Shown here one piece after another: positions 7,375 through 16,619 of a stretch of DNA of 59,561 nt. A model generated the notes under the pieces. That model searched no databases. It was not told the DNA's origin and saw only the letters and a program-made list of their open reading frames with translations. Made by a program: the position numbers and the translations under genes. The stretch's first letter is position 1. Each line of letters opens with the position of its first letter. The stretch comes from a bacterium (GTDB lineage: Bacteria > Cyanobacteriota > Vampirovibrionia > Gastranaerophilales > Gastranaerophilaceae): contig JAFQOI010000088.1 of NCBI GenBank assembly GCA_017403285.1, forward strand, positions 1-59,561, given 5' to 3'.

Positions 7375-9093
7375 ATGCCTGAAAAAGACAGTAGGGAAAA
7401 ACTTAGAAAAATAGAAAAAAGGATTAAATACGCACATGTTGTTGTGCTTTTACTTTTCTGTGTTTCTATTTTGTATTTATTTTTGCTTCAAATCGTTGAT
7501 ATAAGGCATTATAAAGCCAGAGCAAATAGTCAAAGATACAGCAAGAATTTTATATTTAGAGGTCAAATTGTTGACCGTAATGGATTAAGATTGGCAACAG
7601 ATCAGACTTCTTATAATTTATATGCTCATCGTGAATATTTTGACCATGAACCATCTGAGTTGGCAGAAATACTTTCACCTATAATTGGGGTAGATAAAAA
7701 ACAAATTGAAAAATCAATAGAAAAAGGTTCTACTGTAATTCTTATAAAAAAAGATGTTCCAAGACAGGTCGCAGAACAAGTTAAAAAACTAGGTTTTAGA
7801 GAGCTTAGCCTTGATAAAAAAAATGAAAGAGTTTATCCTCAAGATGAACTTGCAGCACATGTCATTGGGTATTATAATCCTGATGCTGATACTGCTTCTG
7901 GGGTTGAACTTACTGCAAAAGCAGCACTTGAAGATGTTGGAGAAGATATTAAAGTTCAAAGAACTCCTCGTGGTGATATTATTTATGAAGCAGGGACAGA
8001 TCCTATTTTGGCGGCGACTCCAAAAACAGGAAAAACAGTTACACTTACTATAGATTCTGCAATTCAGCATGTATGTGAAAGAGAACTCTTGAATATGATA
8101 ACAGAGAAAAAAGCATCAAGAGGTGCTGTTATTGTTATGAATCCCAAAAATGGAGAAATTTTAGGATATGCCGTTTATCCTAGATATAATCCAAACAATT
8201 ATAAAAAAACAAAAGCAGTTTTGCTTAAAAATTGGACTTTGACTGATGTTTACCCACCAGGGTCAACATTTAAAACATTAACAGTTGCTGCCGGTCTTGA
8301 AAATGGGAAAATAAAACCTACAACAAAAATTCATGATACAGGTAAAATGCAACTTGGTAAGTGGACTATAACAAATTATGATTATAATAAGCATCCTAAC
8401 CCAGGCATGATAAGTCTTGTTTATTTGCTTGAACATTCAAGTAATGTAGGAAGTGCTAATATCGCTTTAATGATGAGTCCCATTGAATTTTATACCACAT
8501 TGTCTAAACTTGGAATTGGTCAAAAAAGCGGCATTGATTTGGCAGGTGAATCTGCTGGTATTTTGCCAAAACCATTTAAGTGGGATAAATCAAGACAAGC
8601 AACAATGGGATATGGTTATGGTGCATCAGTAACCGCTATGCAAATGATTACCGCTGTTGGTGCATTGGCAAATGATGGAGTTAGAGTTACCCCTCACGTT
8701 ATTAAATATTCTCCAGAAGAAGAAGCAGAAAAAGTAAAACGTGTTCAAGCCGTTAGTCCTGAAACGGCAAAGATTGTTACACAACTACTTGCTAAAAGTG
8801 TTTCTAATTCAAAATCTTATATTAATCTTGAAAAATATAGTGTTGCCGGAAAAACAGGGACTTCAAGAAAACCAAAGGAGAATAAAAAAGGTTATTCGGA
8901 AGATTTATATGCATCTGTAATTGGATATCTTCCTGCTAATAATCCACAAATATTAATATATGTTGTAGTAGACTCTGCTTCTACTGGTGGTCCAGTATGG
9001 GGAAATACTGTTGCTGCTCCAATATTTAAAGAAGTTGCGCTTCAAGTCGCAAGAATTTTAAATATACCGCCAGACAAAAATGTTGTAAAATAA
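7375..9093 (+). CDS. ftsI: Septal peptidoglycan transpeptidase (class B PBP, FtsI/PBP3-like)
   Basis: This 572-residue protein has a short cytoplasmic segment, one membrane helix (about 22-45), a dimerisation/pedestal domain starting near FRGQIVDRNGLRLA, and a transpeptidase domain. The active-site motifs are all present: S297-x-x-K in PPGSTFKTL, S355-S-N in EHSSNVG, and K493-T-G in VAGKTGTSRKP. It cross-links septal peptidoglycan with FtsW. No PASTA repeats are present at the C-terminus. It follows the ftsL-like gene by 64 bases and precedes murE by 21. A shape-related PBP2 is less likely given the neighbours. The ribosome-binding site is AGAGGGAATTT. Confidence 0.92.
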   Translation: MPEKDSREKLRKIEKRIKYAHVVVLLLFCVSILYLFLLQIVDIRHYKARANSQRYSKNFIFRGQIVDRNGLRLATDQTSYNLYAHREYFDHEPSELAEILSPIIGVDKKQIEKSIEKGSTVILIKKDVPRQVAEQVKKLGFRELSLDKKNERVYPQDELAAHVIGYYNPDADTASGVELTAKAALEDVGEDIKVQRTPRGDIIYEAGTDPILAATPKTGKTVTLTIDSAIQHVCERELLNMITEKKASRGAVIVMNPKNGEILGYAVYPRYNPNNYKKTKAVLLKNWTLTDVYPPGSTFKTLTVAAGLENGKIKPTTKIHDTGKMQLGKWTITNYDYNKHPNPGMISLVYLLEHSSNVGSANIALMMSPIEFYTTLSKLGIGQKSGIDLAGESAGILPKPFKWDKSRQATMGYGYGASVTAMQMITAVGALANDGVRVTPHVIKYSPEEEAEKVKRVQAVSPETAKIVTQLLAKSVSNSKSYINLEKYSVAGKTGTSRKPKENKKGYSEDLYASVIGYLPANNPQILIYVVVDSASTGGPVWGNTVAAPIFKEVALQVARILNIPPDKNVVK

Positions 9094-9114
9094 TTACAAT
9101 GAGGTTATAAGATT

Positions 9115-10578
9115 ATGTTATTGAATGATTTATTAAAACTTTTAGATAAATATGAAACAAAAAACTTTGAAAATATTGAAATAACAGGGATTACATACAA
9201 TTCTTTAAAGGTCGAACAGGGAAATATTTTCATTTGTATAAAAGGTGAAGCATCAGATGGACATAATTTTGCTAATCAAGCGATAGAAAAAGGTGCTGTT
9301 GCACTTTTTTGTGAAAAAGAACTTGCAATTGATGTTCCTCAAATTATTGTTGGAGATACAAAGCGTACAATGGCTTGTATTGCTTCAGCGTTTTATTCAG
9401 AACCTTCAAAAGAAATAAATTTGATTGGTGTTACTGGAACAAATGGGAAAACAACAGTTACACATTTAATTCAAAGAATATTAGAAGAGAATAATGAAAA
9501 GTGCGCTTTAATAGGTACATTGGGCTACAAATTATCAAGTGCAGATGATTATCAAGATGCAAAACATACGACTCCGCAGCCACCAGAACTTCAAAAAGAC
9601 TTAAGATTGATGGCTGATAATAATATTAAAAATGTTGTAATGGAAGTAAGTTCTCATTCTTTAGAACAAAATAGGGTCGGTTGTTGTGATTTTGATGGGG
9701 CAGTATTCACTAACCTTACCCAAGACCATTTGGATTATCATATAACAATGCGTAATTATTTTAAGGCAAAAGCAATATTGTTTGAAAATTTAAAAAAAGG
9801 TGCTTTTGCTGTTATAAATGCAGATGATGAATATGCAAAAGAATTTATAAATATTATTCCAGAAGGAATAAAAGTTTTAACATATGGAGTAAAAAATACT
9901 TGTGATGTAAAAGCGGAAGATATTGATTTTTCTATTGATGGTGCAAGTTTGACTGTTAATTATAATGGTAAAAAAGAAAAAATGAATTTGCATTTAAATG
10001 GAATGTTTAGCATTTACAATGTATTAGCGGCTTTATGCGCAGGGCTTTCAATGGGGATAGATTTTGGAATTATTGTAAGAGCACTTGAAAATACAAAAAG
10101 TGTTGCTGGTAGATTTGAAATTGTTACAAAAAAACCTTTAGTTATTGTAGATTATGCTCACACTCCAGATGGGCTTGAAAATGTTCTTAAAGCGGCCCGT
10201 GAGATTACACCTGAAGGTAGTAATCTTATATGCTTGTTTGGATGCGGTGGTGATCGTGACACTACAAAACGTCCAAAAATGGGAAAAATTGCAGATGAAT
10301 TATCTGACAAAGTTATTGTGACTTCTGACAATCCTAGAAGTGAAGATCCTCAACTTATCATATCAGACATTATGACTGGTATCAGAACTGTTGATACACA
10401 AAGAATTTTTGTTGAATCAGATAGAGGTCAAGCAATAAAATTTTTAAAGACGATAGCAATGCCTTCAGATGTTGTTGTTATTGCAGGAAAGGGGCATGAA
10501 GACTATCAAATACTTAAAAATGAAACAATTCATTTTGATGACAGAGAAGAAGCAAGAAAAGTTTTTGCTTGTGTTTAA
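9115..10578 (+). CDS. murE: UDP-MurNAc-tripeptide synthetase (meso-diaminopimelate-adding)
   Basis: This 487-residue Mur ligase adds the third amino acid to UDP-MurNAc-L-Ala-D-Glu at the expense of ATP. The P-loop is GVTGTNGKTT (105-114). HTTPQPPELQ and MEVSSHSLEQNRVG are substrate-site segments, and DYAHTPDGLENVL opens the C-terminal domain. DNPRSEDP at 405-412 is the DNPR motif that selects meso-diaminopimelate; Lys-adding enzymes have other residues here. GKGHEDYQ near the end is conserved. This predicts a Gram-negative type peptide stem. MurF, MraY, MurD and FtsW are not adjacent, so the usual cluster is broken up. Confidence 0.96.
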   Translation: MLLNDLLKLLDKYETKNFENIEITGITYNSLKVEQGNIFICIKGEASDGHNFANQAIEKGAVALFCEKELAIDVPQIIVGDTKRTMACIASAFYSEPSKEINLIGVTGTNGKTTVTHLIQRILEENNEKCALIGTLGYKLSSADDYQDAKHTTPQPPELQKDLRLMADNNIKNVVMEVSSHSLEQNRVGCCDFDGAVFTNLTQDHLDYHITMRNYFKAKAILFENLKKGAFAVINADDEYAKEFINIIPEGIKVLTYGVKNTCDVKAEDIDFSIDGASLTVNYNGKKEKMNLHLNGMFSIYNVLAALCAGLSMGIDFGIIVRALENTKSVAGRFEIVTKKPLVIVDYAHTPDGLENVLKAAREITPEGSNLICLFGCGGDRDTTKRPKMGKIADELSDKVIVTSDNPRSEDPQLIISDIMTGIRTVDTQRIFVESDRGQAIKFLKTIAMPSDVVVIAGKGHEDYQILKNETIHFDDREEARKVFACV

Positions 10579-10591
10579 TCGGAGGTAAATT

Positions 10592-11599
10592 ATGAAATTA
10601 ACAGTATTAGGTCCAGGTTGTTGGGGATTAACCATTGCAAAAATGTTAAATGATAATTTTGATGAAATTTGCGTATGGGGTAGAAAAGAAGATATTACTG
10701 ATGAATTAAAAAATTATAAAAGAACAACTAAACCATTAGAAATTCAACTTGATAATAAGGTTGAGATTACTGATGACCTCAAATATGCAATTAAAGATGC
10801 GGAGATAGTTCTTCTTGTAGTCGCTACATCAGGCATTAGACCTGTGTGTAAGCAATTGAAAGAAGCAGGTTTAAAAGATGAGCAAATTTTGGTTAATCTA
10901 TCAAAAGGGTTAGAATTACCATCTTTAAAAAGAATGTCGGAGGTTATAAAAGACGAACTTCCTTCAACAAAACTTGTTATTTTGTCTGGACCAACACTTG
11001 CAAAAGAGATAATTGATGGTTGTCCTACTGCGGCTTGTGCTGCAAGTGATGATATGGAAGCGGCAGAAAAAGTTCAAAAACATTTAACTGTTCCTTCTAA
11101 ATTTAGAATTTACACAAATCCAGATGTTATTGGTGTTGAACTTGGTGGAAGTCTTAAAAATGTTATTGCTATCGCGTCAGGTTTCGCTTCTGCAATGAAT
11201 CTTGGAGATAATTGTAGAGGAACTCTTTTAACAAGAGGTATGGCAGAAATTGTAAGGGTTAGTGTGGAATTAGGGGCAAGTCCTTCAACATTGTATGGGC
11301 TTTCTGGTATGGGTGATTTGATTGCAACTTGTTCAAGTCCACATAGTAGAAACTTTACTGTAGGTTCAATGCTTGGCAAAGGTAAAAAAATTGACGATAT
11401 TTTAAATGAGCTTGGTTCTGTTGCTGAAGGGGTTAAAACTTCAAAAGCATTGTGCGAACTTGCTGCTAAGTTAAATATTGAAGTACCAGTTTCTTCTGCT
11501 ATATATGAAGCGGTTTATACTGATATAACGCCACAAGAAGTTCTAAGTAAATTAATGAACAGAAAATTAAAACAAGAAGATGCATATACTCTCATCTAA
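10592..11599 (+). CDS. gpsA: Glycerol-3-phosphate dehydrogenase [NAD(P)+]
   Basis: GpsA reduces dihydroxyacetone phosphate to sn-glycerol-3-phosphate, the backbone for phospholipids. The N-terminal Rossmann motif is VLGPGCWGLTIAKML, a variant of the usual GAGSWG. Further landmarks are VNLSKGLE, the segment VILSGPTLAKEI, and GVELGGSLKNVIAIASG with the catalytic Lys. GDNCRGTLLTRGMAEI and YGLSGMGDLIATCSSPHSRNFTVG follow. It has 335 residues, a normal length. GGAGGTAAATT gives a strong ribosome-binding site. It follows murE by 13 bases and is likely on the same transcript. Confidence 0.95.
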   Translation: MKLTVLGPGCWGLTIAKMLNDNFDEICVWGRKEDITDELKNYKRTTKPLEIQLDNKVEITDDLKYAIKDAEIVLLVVATSGIRPVCKQLKEAGLKDEQILVNLSKGLELPSLKRMSEVIKDELPSTKLVILSGPTLAKEIIDGCPTAACAASDDMEAAEKVQKHLTVPSKFRIYTNPDVIGVELGGSLKNVIAIASGFASAMNLGDNCRGTLLTRGMAEIVRVSVELGASPSTLYGLSGMGDLIATCSSPHSRNFTVGSMLGKGKKIDDILNELGSVAEGVKTSKALCELAAKLNIEVPVSSAIYEAVYTDITPQEVLSKLMNRKLKQEDAYTLI

Positions 11600-11610
11600 G
11601 GAATATCAAT

Positions 11611-13200
11611 ATGTCTGAAAAAACGAAAAAATCTTCATTTGAAAGACTTATGGATGAAGGTAAATTGTTGTATGAACAAGGTCAATATAAAGAGGCAGTA
11701 AAAATATTCAAGACAGCGGCTTTAATGTCTGATAAACTAGATCAAGTTCAAAAGGGAACATTGTATATTTGGCTTGGAAATTCATATTATAATTTAAATG
11801 ACAAGGATAAATATAAATATTACTATGAATTATATTTAAAAGAATATCCAGAAGGTCAAGCAAGCGTTTTTTCTCGTTTATCAAGTGTTTATTACTATAT
11901 AGATGTTGATAAAAGCATTGATTATCACAATAAATCTTTGAATATAAAAGTAGGTACATTTGATTCTAGTTGTAAGTTGTTTGCAATGACAAAGTCTGCT
12001 TATTATACCCAACAAGATATAAAAGAAGAAGCCGAGTATGAAGTAAATCTGATAAAAAATTATTTGTATAACAACATACAAAAGTATAATCACGATGATA
12101 AAAAACGTGATAAGAATAAAAAATTAAATATTGCATATTTGTCATCTGATTGCCATTCTCATACAATGATGAATTATATGATTCCAATTTGGGAAAATCA
12201 TAATAAAGAGGAATTTAATTTCTTTATTTTTAATGGTTCTTCAGAAAGAGATTATACGACATGTTTAATCGAAAATATTGGAATAAAAATGATTCTTTGT
12301 GTTGATTTTACTACTGAAGAAATTGCCAAATTAGTTTATGACAATAAAATTGATATTTTGATTGACATAGGAGGTTATACTCATCTTAAAAGTTATATGG
12401 CTTTTTATAAGCCTGCGCCAATTATCATTTCTTATTTGGGGTATTTAAATACACTTGGTATTGATGAATTTGATTATATTTTGACGGATAAATTTTCAAT
12501 TCCTGAAGAAAGCGCATATTTATACACAGAAAAACCATTGTATTTAGAAAAAGGGTACCAAATATATAGGGGTAAAAATTATCCAGAAATTGCTGAAAAT
12601 CCATACAAAACAAATAAATATATTACTTTTGGAAGTTTTAATTGTACTTCAAAAATTAATGATACATTGATTTATTTGTGGTCGGAAATATTGAATAATG
12701 TTGCTGATTCTAAATTATTAATTTATCGTACGCAACTTACTAAAGATGCTATAAAATATTTTAGGAATAAATTTGTTGCACGTGGTGTTTCAAAGGATAG
12801 AGTAATTTTTGATTCTCATTCATATAATCCGCATTATAATGCATATTCTAATGTAGATATTTCTCTTGATTCATATCCATTTAATGGTATGTCAATTGCA
12901 ATAGAGACGGCAATGATGGGCGTGCCTACAATAACATTGGTAGGGGAAGGCATTCAATCAAGAGGGGCAGGAAGAATAAACAAGGTTTTAAATGAAGAAG
13001 AATTGAATGCTTATACTGGTGATGAGTACATTCAAAAGGCGATTGAACTTGCAAATGATAAGGAAAAATTGCAAAATTATAGAAAATCATTGCGTAATAA
13101 AATGCTTAATTCTGAAATAATGGTAAATCATGTTGAATTTACGAAAGACTTAGAAGATAAGTATAAAAAAGTATGGACTGATTTTATAAATAGTCCTTAA
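11611..13200 (+). CDS. OGT/SPINDLY-type glycosyltransferase (GT41) with N-terminal TPR
   Basis: The first 150 residues or so form TPR-like helices (for example LLYEQGQYKEAVKIFKTAAL). The remaining part resembles the catalytic domain of O-GlcNAc transferase and SPINDLY. Matches include NIAYLSSDCHSHTMMNYM (OGT: YVSSDFGNHPTSHL), GGYTHLKSYMAFYKPAPIIISYLGY, FDYILTD, TFGSFNCTSKIND, DISLDSYPFNGMS and MGVPTITLVG. These enzymes transfer GlcNAc, fucose or related sugars from nucleotide sugars to Ser/Thr of proteins. The target is unknown. A cytoplasmic location is expected because no signal peptide is seen. The gene is 11 bases after gpsA. Its last 17 bases overlap the convergent Cys-cluster gene. Confidence 0.88.
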   Translation: MSEKTKKSSFERLMDEGKLLYEQGQYKEAVKIFKTAALMSDKLDQVQKGTLYIWLGNSYYNLNDKDKYKYYYELYLKEYPEGQASVFSRLSSVYYYIDVDKSIDYHNKSLNIKVGTFDSSCKLFAMTKSAYYTQQDIKEEAEYEVNLIKNYLYNNIQKYNHDDKKRDKNKKLNIAYLSSDCHSHTMMNYMIPIWENHNKEEFNFFIFNGSSERDYTTCLIENIGIKMILCVDFTTEEIAKLVYDNKIDILIDIGGYTHLKSYMAFYKPAPIIISYLGYLNTLGIDEFDYILTDKFSIPEESAYLYTEKPLYLEKGYQIYRGKNYPEIAENPYKTNKYITFGSFNCTSKINDTLIYLWSEILNNVADSKLLIYRTQLTKDAIKYFRNKFVARGVSKDRVIFDSHSYNPHYNAYSNVDISLDSYPFNGMSIAIETAMMGVPTITLVGEGIQSRGAGRINKVLNEEELNAYTGDEYIQKAIELANDKEKLQNYRKSLRNKMLNSEIMVNHVEFTKDLEDKYKKVWTDFINSP

Positions 13201-13573
13201 AGTTCTTTGATTCAATTGTAAAACCGCAACCATCTGGCATTTTTGTATTGAAGCTTATATATTTTTTGGGATAGTTTCGACACAATAATGGTCTAAATTT
13301 GTATATTGTGCACTCTCCTTTTTTATTTAGTTTTTTGCAACTTAAAAATATTTCCCCGTTATCATTTATTCTTGTTATGTAGAAATACCTGTACCAAGGA
13401 AAAAAGAATTGCATTATTTTTAAATCCTTTTCATTTTTCATTCCAACGGCAGAAATTTCACGGCAACATTGCCCACATTTATTACAATATCCTTTTATTT
13501 TGTATTTTTGTTTTGTTGGGACAAAATATGATAAAAATTCATAATAGACCGATTTAATTAAATCAATAGACAT
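13184..13573 (-). CDS. YkgJ-family cysteine-cluster protein (putative Zn/Fe-binding)
   Basis: This 129-residue protein contains C-x2-C-x2-C-C (CNKCGQCC, about 32-39), then CKKLNKKGECTIYKFRPLLCRNYP, the second half of the YkgJ/Flin cysteine cluster. The family is thought to bind a zinc ion or iron-sulfur cluster; its function is undetermined. Its 3' end overlaps the end of the convergent glycosyltransferase gene. No good ribosome-binding site is seen before ATG 13573, so the start is tentative. Confidence 0.8.
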   Translation of the reverse strand: MSIDLIKSVYYEFLSYFVPTKQKYKIKGYCNKCGQCCREISAVGMKNEKDLKIMQFFFPWYRYFYITRINDNGEIFLSCKKLNKKGECTIYKFRPLLCRNYPKKYISFNTKMPDGCGFTIESKNFKDYL

Positions 13574-13605
13574 TTGTTTACAATTACTTTTTTAATATAT
13601 TTATT

Positions 13606-13614
13606 TGGTAAAAT
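13606..13614 (+). promoter_or_regulatory. Extended -10 element before the PBP1A gene
   Basis: TG (13606-13607), G, then TAAAAT (13609-13614), 35 bases before ATG 13650, with an AGAGGAAAATA ribosome-binding site between. Confidence 0.5.
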
Positions 13615-13649
13615 GTTACTGTGGTTATTATATCAGATAGAGGAAAATA

Positions 13650-15815
13650 ATGGCGTCAAAAAAACAAAAAAAGACTAATATATTTTGGGCTTTTATAAAG
13701 ATAATGTTAGTTATCTTTTTGGCTGTTACGCTTGCAGGTTATGTTGCTGTAAAAAGTTATTTGTCTAGTTTGCCTCCAATTCCACAACTTGCGAACTACA
13801 ATAGAAATATAGTTACTCAAGTATTTTCTTCAGATGGTCATTTGATAAAGACATTTCAAACTTTTCATTATGAACAAGTTACTATAGAACAAATTCCCAA
13901 ATATATAAAAGATGCAATTATATCTACAGAAGATAAGAATTTTTATGCTCATGATGGATATGATGTTATGGGTATTGCTCGTTCAATGATTGTGAATTTG
14001 ATAAATAAAAGAGCATCTCAAGGTGCTAGTACTATAACTCAGCAGCTTGCTAGAATATTGTTTTTATCAAATGAAAAAACAATGATTAGAAAAGTAAAAG
14101 AAATACAAATTGCGGCGAGGATAGAAAAATCTATATCTAAAGATAAAATACTTGAGATGTATTTGAATAATGTTTATTTGGGCTCTGGTGCTTATGGTGT
14201 TGGTGCAGCGGCATCAACGTACTTTAATAAGGATTTATCTCAATTAACGTTAGCAGAAAGTGCATTAATTGCTGGACTTCCACAATCGCCTTCTAGATAT
14301 TCTCCTTTTAAGAATATAAAACTTGCTGAAAAAAGAAGAAATAAAGTTCTTAAAAGAATGTATATAATGAATACTATTACTAAAAAAGAGTATGATGCTG
14401 CTATTAAGGAAAAAATAGTATTAAATAAGAAAACAGGGTATACAAGAACAAATATTGCTCCTTATTTTATTGATTACGTGTTGAAAGAACTAGAAAGTTT
14501 AGGTTTTGAAGAAACAGAAATAACACAAGGTGGATATAAAATAACAACGACTTTAGACTATGAAGCACAAGTTGCTGCAAATGAAGCAATTGATAAAAAT
14601 ATGGCAGCGTGGAGATTGACAAAACCAAAACAAAATGCTGCTTTATTCTCTTTCTCGCCCATGACTGGTGGAATAATTGCATATTGTGGAGGAAAAGATT
14701 ATTCTCAAAGTCAATATGATAGAATAACTCAAGCAGTAAGACCACCTGGTTCTTCTTTTAAACCAATAGTTTATGCTGCGGCAGTTCAAAAAGGTTGGAT
14801 GCCAAATGATATAATTGAAGATAGTCCAGTTACAATTGGTGATTGGAGCCCTCGTAATTATGGTGATAAATATAGAGGTAATATGCCTTTATATAAAGCT
14901 TTAGCGTTATCTTCAAATGTAATCGCAGTTAAATTGATTAATGAAATAGGTATTGCACCTGTTATAGATATGGCCCAAATGTTAGGGATTACAACTCCTT
15001 TAACTCATGATTATACAATTTCATTGGGTTCAAATGGGGTAAAATTATATGATATGGTTATTGCCTATGGTACTTTTGCCAATGGTGGTTATAAGGTTAA
15101 ACCTTATTCAATTGAAAAGATTGAAACACAAAGAGGTAGAGTTATTTATGAGGCAGGAAGAACTAAAATTTCTAAGGTTCTTGATACTGATACCGCAGGA
15201 ATAATGACCGCAATGCTTAAAAAAGTTATACTTGCAGGTACTGGACGTGGTGCATATATAAATAAACCAATGGCTGGTAAAACAGGTACCACAAATGAAA
15301 ATAAAGATGCTTGGTTTATTGGTTATACTCCTGACCTTGTAACTGGCGTATTTTTAGGGAATGATGATAATAAAAGTATTGGTGTTACTGGTGGTAGCGT
15401 TCCTGCTCGTATTTGGAAAGATATGATGCTTGTTGCTACGAAAAAATATGGTGATACTGATTTTGATTATCCAGATTATCAACTTATTCATTACGAAGAA
15501 TCTCAACCGGCTGTTGATGCTGCAGCGGAAGAAGATGGTTCTACCTTAAATAATGAATCTAAAAACGAGGATGAAAAATCTAAGAAATCTAAAAAAGATA
15601 AAAAGGATAAAGAAAAAGAAGAAAATGAAGGTTTTAGATTGATTCCTGCTCAATTAACTTTGTCTTTGAATGAAAAATTGAGAAAACAATCAAGTGATGA
15701 ACAAGAGATAAAAGTAGAATTAGAACAACAATCAGAACAAAATAAGGATGCTCAAGTAGAACTTCAAACAGAGGTGAAAGAAGAACCAGTTTTTGAAATG
15801 GAAAATCCTAATTAG
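13650..15815 (+). CDS. mrcA: Bifunctional class A penicillin-binding protein (PBP1A-like)
   Basis: This 721-residue protein polymerises and cross-links peptidoglycan. A membrane helix (about 11-31) is followed by the GT51 glycosyltransferase domain with E94-D-K-N-F-Y-A-H-D-G and QGASTITQQLAR. Other GT51 motifs, including YLNNVYLGSGAYGV, follow. The transpeptidase domain has S368-x-x-K (PPGSSFKP), S421-S-N and K544-T-G-T. The C-terminal 110 residues or so are a charged, Lys/Glu/Gln-rich tail of low complexity that would lie in the periplasm and is not part of the catalytic fold. The stop overlaps the convergent bioD stop by four bases. Confidence 0.94.
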   Translation: MASKKQKKTNIFWAFIKIMLVIFLAVTLAGYVAVKSYLSSLPPIPQLANYNRNIVTQVFSSDGHLIKTFQTFHYEQVTIEQIPKYIKDAIISTEDKNFYAHDGYDVMGIARSMIVNLINKRASQGASTITQQLARILFLSNEKTMIRKVKEIQIAARIEKSISKDKILEMYLNNVYLGSGAYGVGAAASTYFNKDLSQLTLAESALIAGLPQSPSRYSPFKNIKLAEKRRNKVLKRMYIMNTITKKEYDAAIKEKIVLNKKTGYTRTNIAPYFIDYVLKELESLGFEETEITQGGYKITTTLDYEAQVAANEAIDKNMAAWRLTKPKQNAALFSFSPMTGGIIAYCGGKDYSQSQYDRITQAVRPPGSSFKPIVYAAAVQKGWMPNDIIEDSPVTIGDWSPRNYGDKYRGNMPLYKALALSSNVIAVKLINEIGIAPVIDMAQMLGITTPLTHDYTISLGSNGVKLYDMVIAYGTFANGGYKVKPYSIEKIETQRGRVIYEAGRTKISKVLDTDTAGIMTAMLKKVILAGTGRGAYINKPMAGKTGTTNENKDAWFIGYTPDLVTGVFLGNDDNKSIGVTGGSVPARIWKDMMLVATKKYGDTDFDYPDYQLIHYEESQPAVDAAAEEDGSTLNNESKNEDEKSKKSKKDKKDKEKEENEGFRLIPAQLTLSLNEKLRKQSSDEQEIKVELEQQSEQNKDAQVELQTEVKEEPVFEMENPN

Positions 15816-16528
15816 AACATATTAAGTTTCGGAATTTTCATTTTAAATACATCTTGAACATCAATTCCGTTAATGATTTCGGTTATAAGGCTACTTATAC
15901 TTACGCTGTTGCCTTTGAAGTTTCTTATTAAACCTAAAACTTTTACGTCAGAATATTTCTCGATTAAAGAAGGAAAAGATTTTACTTCAAGCGATTCTGA
16001 ATATGCAGGATATTTATTTATTATTACCCCAGAAATATCAAGTCCAAAAGACTTTGCTGCATTTATTTCGGCAAGATATTGACCAATATTGTCATTTGAT
16101 GGTGTTACAACAACAACTATCGGTATTTTAAGCCCAAGTGGGATGTCATAAGCAAATAAATTATCTGCTATTGGCGTCATAAGGCTAGATGGTGCTTCAA
16201 CGACAATTGTTTCATTGCTTTTTGAAAGTTCAGAATAATCTCTTTTTATATTGCTTATAGAAATTTTAATTTTTTCCGCTTCTGCACTTACTTCAGGGGT
16301 GGCTTTATTTGTCATCATATATGTTGAGTGAGTTGTGATATAGGGATCAAGCATTTTAACAAAGGTTAAATCAGGTGAAAGTAAATATTTCCCTTTATCT
16401 AATGCGCCTGTTTGTATTGGTTTGTATACACAAGCTTTGTAACCCAAAGATTGCATTACGGCACTAATTCCTGCCGCAACGACAGTTTTTCCACTATTTT
16501 TATTTATACCTGTTATATAAATGTTCAT
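15812..16528 (-). CDS. bioD: Dethiobiotin synthetase
   Basis: BioD closes the ureido ring of 7,8-diaminopelargonic acid with CO2 and ATP, the penultimate step of biotin synthesis. The 238-residue protein begins MNIYITGINKNSGKTVVAAG, with a P-loop of the BioD type. It has YKPIQTGA (substrate Lys), LSPDLTFVK, and VVVTPSNDNIGQYLAEINAAKSFGLDISGVIINKYP. The usual glycine-rich EGAGG motif is replaced by EAPSSLMTPI, keeping E and TP. No other biotin synthesis gene is adjacent. A related CobQ/BioD-type amidase or regulator remains possible, but the overall pattern favours BioD. Confidence 0.8.
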   Translation of the reverse strand: MNIYITGINKNSGKTVVAAGISAVMQSLGYKACVYKPIQTGALDKGKYLLSPDLTFVKMLDPYITTHSTYMMTNKATPEVSAEAEKIKISISNIKRDYSELSKSNETIVVEAPSSLMTPIADNLFAYDIPLGLKIPIVVVVTPSNDNIGQYLAEINAAKSFGLDISGVIINKYPAYSESLEVKSFPSLIEKYSDVKVLGLIRNFKGNSVSISSLITEIINGIDVQDVFKMKIPKLNMF

Positions 16529-16604
16529 AATCGAATTATATCAAAAGAAATAATAATTACTACCTGCAAATGTCGTATAATTTGTGGAAAGAATGTCGAA
16601 TTTA

Positions 16605-16613
16605 TGCTAAATT
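16605..16613 (+). promoter_or_regulatory. Extended -10 element, possibly giving a leaderless mRNA
   Basis: TG (16605-16606), C, TAAATT (16608-16613). The usual +1 position, seven bases past the hexamer, is the A of ATG 16620. No ribosome-binding site is visible. Confidence 0.45.
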
Positions 16614-16619
16614 ATAGAT

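Noticed and set aside
16576-16581. TATAAT at 16576 as promoter of the exported protein gene
   Set aside because: No -35 at a proper distance; the TGCTAAATT element nearer the start fits the local pattern better.
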